Under the pieces are notes generated by a model. That model was not told the DNA's origin, did not search any database, and worked only from the letters and a program-made list of their open reading frames with translations. A DNA stretch of 8,652 nucleotides from Acidobacteriota bacterium (lineage in GTDB: Bacteria > Acidobacteriota > Terriglobia > UBA7540), in contig JAJYHU010000220.1 of the NCBI GenBank assembly GCA_021784615.1, forward strand, positions 1 through 8,652, given 5' to 3'. Numbering within the stretch: the stretch's first letter is position 1; each line of letters starts with the position of its first letter. Shown in pieces: positions 6,401 through 8,652 of this stretch. The position numbers and the translations under genes were made by a program.

Positions 6401-6712
6401 AAAGTGGAACGCGTCTATAAAGTGGAGGAAGGCAGGCCCAACGTCGTTGACCACATCAAGAATGGTTCGGTTGACCTGATCATCAACACCCCGCTCGGCC
6501 GCGCTTCCAGGTTTGACGAAAAAGCCATTCGTCGTGCCGCCATCCAGCATGGAGTAACCTGCATCACCACGCTTTCCGCGGCCACCGCCGCCGTGAACGG
6601 CATTCGGGCCCAGCGTGACCGGGGAATCGAAGTTGTCAGCTTGCAAGAACTCAATCAGCTGACGCGCCTGCCCGCGCAAACCTCCGCTGCAAGTGAAACG
6701 ATCAAGTCATGA
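3467..6712 (+). CDS. carB: Carbamoyl phosphate synthase large subunit
   Basis: CarB makes carbamoyl phosphate from bicarbonate, two ATP and the ammonia delivered by CarA. The protein has 1081 residues, close to the 1073 of E. coli, and is intact. It starts MPKRTDLHKILIIGSGP like its relatives. The first ATP-grasp half shows Arg129, Arg169 (LILRPSFTLGGTGSG), Gln285 and the metal ligands Glu299 and Asn301 (IEMNPRVSR), at E. coli numbering. The second half begins at MILGSGPNRIGQGIEFDY (about residue 550), with VLVRPSYVLGGRAMV and FVLEVNPRASRTVPY as its ATP-grasp motifs. The C-terminal MGS-like regulatory domain starts near GRAFISVSDPDKPEA, with LIATRGTAAAI and LIINTPLG. In E. coli this domain binds UMP and ornithine; whether it does here is unknown. 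No good ribosome site lies directly before ATG 3467, so translation is probably coupled to the gene upstream. It overlaps the next gene by four bases (ATGA). Confidence 0.98.
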   Translation: MPKRTDLHKILIIGSGPIVIGQACEFDYSGTQACKALKAEGYEVVLVNSNPATIMTDPEFADRTYVEPLTVEYLDAIIGRERPDAVLPTVGGQTALNLAMELADQGVLERHGSQLIGASRKAIKIAEDRLTFKEAMKEIGLDVPHSVLVKTVDEALQCADQIGFPLILRPSFTLGGTGSGIVYNREELAESIRYGLDLSPVHEVLVEESVLGWKEFELEVMRDHADNAVVICSIENFDPMGVHTGDSITVAPAQTLTDKEYQRMRDDAFKVIRAVGVETGGSNIQFAVEPKTGRMVVIEMNPRVSRSSALASKATGFPIAKIAARLAVGYRLDEIPNDITKKTPSCFEPTLDYVVVKIPKWAQEKFPESDPRLGTQMKSVGEVMAIGRTFKEAFMKGVRSLESGRKPPRPPADREELLRRVSTPNPERLWDLLYAFAAGESVETLTEMTQIDPWFLDQVQQMVVMQNELKRFDVDSVSASVLREAKRLGFSDLHLGELWSVTGETVREKRLERGVRPVFKRVDTCSAEFESYTPYLYSTYEDEDEAEPTDRKKIMILGSGPNRIGQGIEFDYCCVHAAYALKAEGFETIMVNCNPETVSTDYDTSDRLYFEPLTFEHVMSIVDEEKPAGVIVQFGGQTPLNLARQLKAAGVPIIGTSPESINLAEDRKHFGSLLVKLGIPQPENGTAISVAEALEVAQRIGYPVLVRPSYVLGGRAMVIAYDQKMLASYVRRAEDLEGAFPILIDRFLENATEVDVDALSDGKDVVIAGIMEHIERAGIHSGDSSCVLPSVNIPDETRRTLTSHTERLARELNVVGLMNTQYAIQNGKVFVLEVNPRASRTVPYVSKATGVPLAKIAARLMIGAKLASFGLERELPVRYSYVKSPVFPFQKFPGVDSVLGPEMKSTGEVMGVAERFGLAFAKAQLAAGQRIPLKGRAFISVSDPDKPEAVTLARDLAALGFKLIATRGTAAAIRGRHVKVERVYKVEEGRPNVVDHIKNGSVDLIINTPLGRASRFDEKAIRRAAIQHGVTCITTLSAATAAVNGIRAQRDRGIEVVSLQELNQLTRLPAQTSAASETIKS

Positions 6713-7635
6713 TCCGCAAAGACGTCCTTGCAAATCTCAAGGGGATTTTCCTCCCCATTTTGACCCCTTTTAACCGCCGCGGCGATATCGACCTGGCCGC
6801 CTTCCGCCAAAACTTGCAACGCTATGGGAAGCAGAAGCTAAACGGAATCATTATTGCCGGATCAAGCGGCGAGGGTCCCTATCTCACCGAGGATGAAAGG
6901 CTCCGCCTGATCGATGTGGCAAGGCCGCTGATCCGGCCGCCGCAACTGCTGATGGCGGGGACGGGGCTTGAAACCACGCGCCAGACCATCCAACTGAGCC
7001 GCGAGGCAATCGCACGTGGCGCCGATGCGGTTCTGCTGCTGACGCCTGCTTACTTTAAGCCGCGCATGGATTCCGCAGCGCTGACAACGCACTTCCGGAC
7101 GATCGCGGATGCCCTGCCGCAGCCCCTGCTCATTTATTCTATTCCACAATTTACCGGCATTCACATGGAGGCCGCGACAATCGCCCGCCTGTCAAGGCAT
7201 CCCAATATCGCAGGGATCAAGGAGAGTTCGGGAAACCTTAATCTCTTGCGGGACGTCATCCGGCTGTCGAGCCCGGCCTTCCGGGTGCTGGCGGGCTCCT
7301 CCCTCATCCTTCTGGACGCTCTCGGTGCAGGCTGCTCGGGAGCGATTCTGGGACCGGCAAATTATATTCCGGACCTCTGCATAAAGATTTGTAACAGTTA
7401 TTTGCACGGTGAATTGGAAGCGGCGCACGCGCTTCAGCGGCAAATTGAACCTCTGGTTACTGAAGTCAACATCCGTTGCGGCATCGCGGGAGTTAAATAC
7501 GGGGCTGATCTTTGCGGTTACAGGGGCGGCATGCCGCGCGGGCCTCTGCGGCCTTTGAGCCCTGCGGAACAACGGAGGGTGCGGGCGGCCTTCAAAAAGG
7601 CCCGCATCCCATTCGGCCACCGGGATGCCGTCTGA
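6709..7635 (+). CDS. DapA/HOGA-family aldolase, probably not a dihydrodipicolinate synthase
   Basis: This 308-residue class I aldolase has a TIM-barrel fold. The Schiff-base lysine is Lys171 (AGIKESSGN) and the proton-relay tyrosine is Tyr143 (LLIYSIPQFTG). The GxxGE loop reads AGSSGEG (50-56), with Ser-Ser where dihydrodipicolinate synthase normally has Thr-Thr. Position Tyr+5, the carboxylate-binding Arg of that enzyme, is Phe148. The pattern TPAYFKPRMDSAAL, the MAGTGLETT segment and the end GIAGVKYGADLCGYRGGMPRGPL through LSPAEQ resemble, from memory, human 4-hydroxy-2-oxoglutarate aldolase (HOGA1). That enzyme cleaves 4-hydroxy-2-oxoglutarate to pyruvate and glyoxylate, in hydroxyproline breakdown. 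A sugar-acid or other 2-keto acid substrate remains possible. The ATGA overlap with carB suggests co-translation. The family assignment is firm; the substrate is inferred. Confidence 0.88.
   Translation: MIRKDVLANLKGIFLPILTPFNRRGDIDLAAFRQNLQRYGKQKLNGIIIAGSSGEGPYLTEDERLRLIDVARPLIRPPQLLMAGTGLETTRQTIQLSREAIARGADAVLLLTPAYFKPRMDSAALTTHFRTIADALPQPLLIYSIPQFTGIHMEAATIARLSRHPNIAGIKESSGNLNLLRDVIRLSSPAFRVLAGSSLILLDALGAGCSGAILGPANYIPDLCIKICNSYLHGELEAAHALQRQIEPLVTEVNIRCGIAGVKYGADLCGYRGGMPRGPLRPLSPAEQRRVRAAFKKARIPFGHRDAV
7581..7628 (+). other. Two overlapping hairpins at the end of the aldolase gene
   Basis: GCGGGC (7581-7586) pairs with GCCCGC (7600-7605), and GCATCCC (7604-7610) pairs with GGGATGC (7622-7628). 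They share two bases, so the stems compete at their junction. Both lie inside the last codons of the aldolase gene and no T-run follows. They could slow or end transcription, or protect the 3' end of the operon message, but in GC-rich coding sequence they may be chance. Confidence 0.25.
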
Positions 7636-7747
7636 ATTCTATTTCCAGGACGAATCGTAATCTTTCCTGCCGCATCGATTATAGCGTTGGGGCAAATACA
7701 GGGAGGTTGGAGCCGAATCGTGTCCGGCAATGTAGCGTGGAGAATCC

Positions 7748-8652
7748 ATGAGCGACAGGGTGTATCCGTATTCCAAGGTGCCGAAATCGAGTGATCTGCT
7801 ACGTGATTATCTCAATCGCTACGAGCGTCTGAAACCCTTCTATAACGGACCTCCGTTTGATCCCAAGACATATGCGGGTCTGGCCGAAGGAATTCAGAGC
7901 CTCCACATTCCTCGTCAACCACTCGTCGAAATTCTGCTTCGGCAAAATCAGGCGTTTGGAGCAAGCGAGCAAACATTGGAAAACGTTCGGAGCCTGAACG
8001 AACCGGATACCTTTGCGGTCACGACCGGGCAGCAGGTGGGACTGTTCTCAGGCCCGGCTTTCACGTTATACAAGGCCCTTTCTGCGGTGCGGCTTTCGCA
8101 ATCGCTCACCTTGCAGGGCCTCAAGTGCGTGCCGGTTTTCTGGCTGGCCACGGAAGACCACGATCTGGAAGAGGTTTCGAGCGCGAGCGTCTTTAACAAC
8201 GAATATGAGCTGATCGGTTTCCATGACCATGGGGATCGCCCCGCGCCGCATTCTCCGGTTGGACGCGTTAGGTTGACCGCTGAAATTGCAGCCCAGCTTG
8301 ATCGCCTGGAATCGATTTTGCCTGCGAGCAATTTTCGGGGCCCCTTAATGGACGATCTCCGTGCCGCCTATCAGCCCGGGATTTTTTGGGGCGAGGCTTT
8401 TGGCCGATTCATGGCGCGCCTGTTTGGGAAGTGGGGCGTGATCCTTCTCGACCCGCTTGATGAGGACGTCCACCGCCTCACGGCATCTGTCTATCAGGAA
8501 GCGCTGGAGCGCGCGGGCGAACTTCGCGCCACGCTGCAGGAGCGTTCCCATGCGATGGTGAAGGCGGGCTATCACGCTCAAGTTCATGTTGCCGATCAAT
8601 CGACCCTGATCTTTGTCGAGCGCCAAGGGAACCGGCGCGCACTCCACCAGCA
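7748..8652 (+). CDS. bshC: Bacillithiol biosynthesis cysteine-adding enzyme (3' end outside window)
   Basis: BshC adds cysteine to glucosaminyl-malate, the last step of bacillithiol synthesis. The frame is open from ATG 7748 to the window end, giving 301 whole codons of a protein that usually has about 530-540. Recognisable BshC segments are VTTGQQVGLFSGPAFTLYKA (about residues 92-111), PVFWLATEDHDLEEV (128-142), which contains the conserved EDHD, and GVILLDPLDEDVH further on. GGAG at 7739-7742, five bases before the ATG, supports this start. The 112-bp gap from the aldolase gene (7636-7747) shows no convincing promoter or other gene, so bshC could be read through from carB or start its own message. 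Presence of bshC fits Acidobacteriota as well as Bacillota, Bacteroidota and Deinococcota; the GC-rich context favours the first. Confidence 0.93.
   Translation, partial: MSDRVYPYSKVPKSSDLLRDYLNRYERLKPFYNGPPFDPKTYAGLAEGIQSLHIPRQPLVEILLRQNQAFGASEQTLENVRSLNEPDTFAVTTGQQVGLFSGPAFTLYKALSAVRLSQSLTLQGLKCVPVFWLATEDHDLEEVSSASVFNNEYELIGFHDHGDRPAPHSPVGRVRLTAEIAAQLDRLESILPASNFRGPLMDDLRAAYQPGIFWGEAFGRFMARLFGKWGVILLDPLDEDVHRLTASVYQEALERAGELRATLQERSHAMVKAGYHAQVHVADQSTLIFVERQGNRRALHQ

Noticed and set aside
7636..7747. Promoter or small RNA between the aldolase gene and bshC
   Set aside because: A TTATAG-like hexamer at 7679-7684 has no matching upstream hexamer at proper spacing, and no stable structure with a T-run is visible.

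Overview
The window looks like a chromosomal piece of a GC-rich bacterium, most plausibly an Acidobacteriota member. This placement is inference. It rests on three things: a bacillithiol gene (bshC) in a GC-rich genome, housekeeping codon use rich in G and C, and palindromes of the GGGGCTAAAGCCCC and GGCACGGCTGAAGCCGTGCC kind beside a REP-associated transposase. All credible genes are on the + strand.

Layout: the 3' part of carA (1-1015) opens the window. carB (3467-6712) follows, but about 2.45 kb of accessory DNA separates the two genes, which are usually adjacent. In order, the insert holds: an AT-rich gene-free stretch (1016-1260); a diverged second copy of the carA 3' end (1267-1344); a RelB/CopG-type antitoxin and RelE/ParE-type toxin pair (1412-1995); a third, more decayed carA-like 3' end (2008-2060); a small REP/RAYT element with inverted palindromic ends (2062-2644); a further palindrome (2657-2676); and an unrecognised two-helix membrane protein (2713-3465) whose stop lies one base before the carB start. 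After carB, an overlapping aldolase gene of the DapA/HOGA family (6709-7635) ends the likely operon. A 112-bp gap then leads to bshC (7748 to the window end, incomplete).

Function: CarA supplies ammonia from glutamine and CarB makes carbamoyl phosphate for pyrimidine and arginine synthesis. The aldolase carries the Schiff-base lysine and the tyrosine of its superfamily, but its substrate-pocket residues resemble 4-hydroxy-2-oxoglutarate aldolase more than dihydrodipicolinate synthase. BshC is the last enzyme of bacillithiol synthesis.

The most notable observation is that three versions of the carA 3' end lie in a row, each followed by different accessory DNA. This looks like a history of repeated insertion or recombination at the end of carA. 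No integrase is visible in the window, so the mechanism is open. I do not see a clearly new defence or biosynthetic system here.
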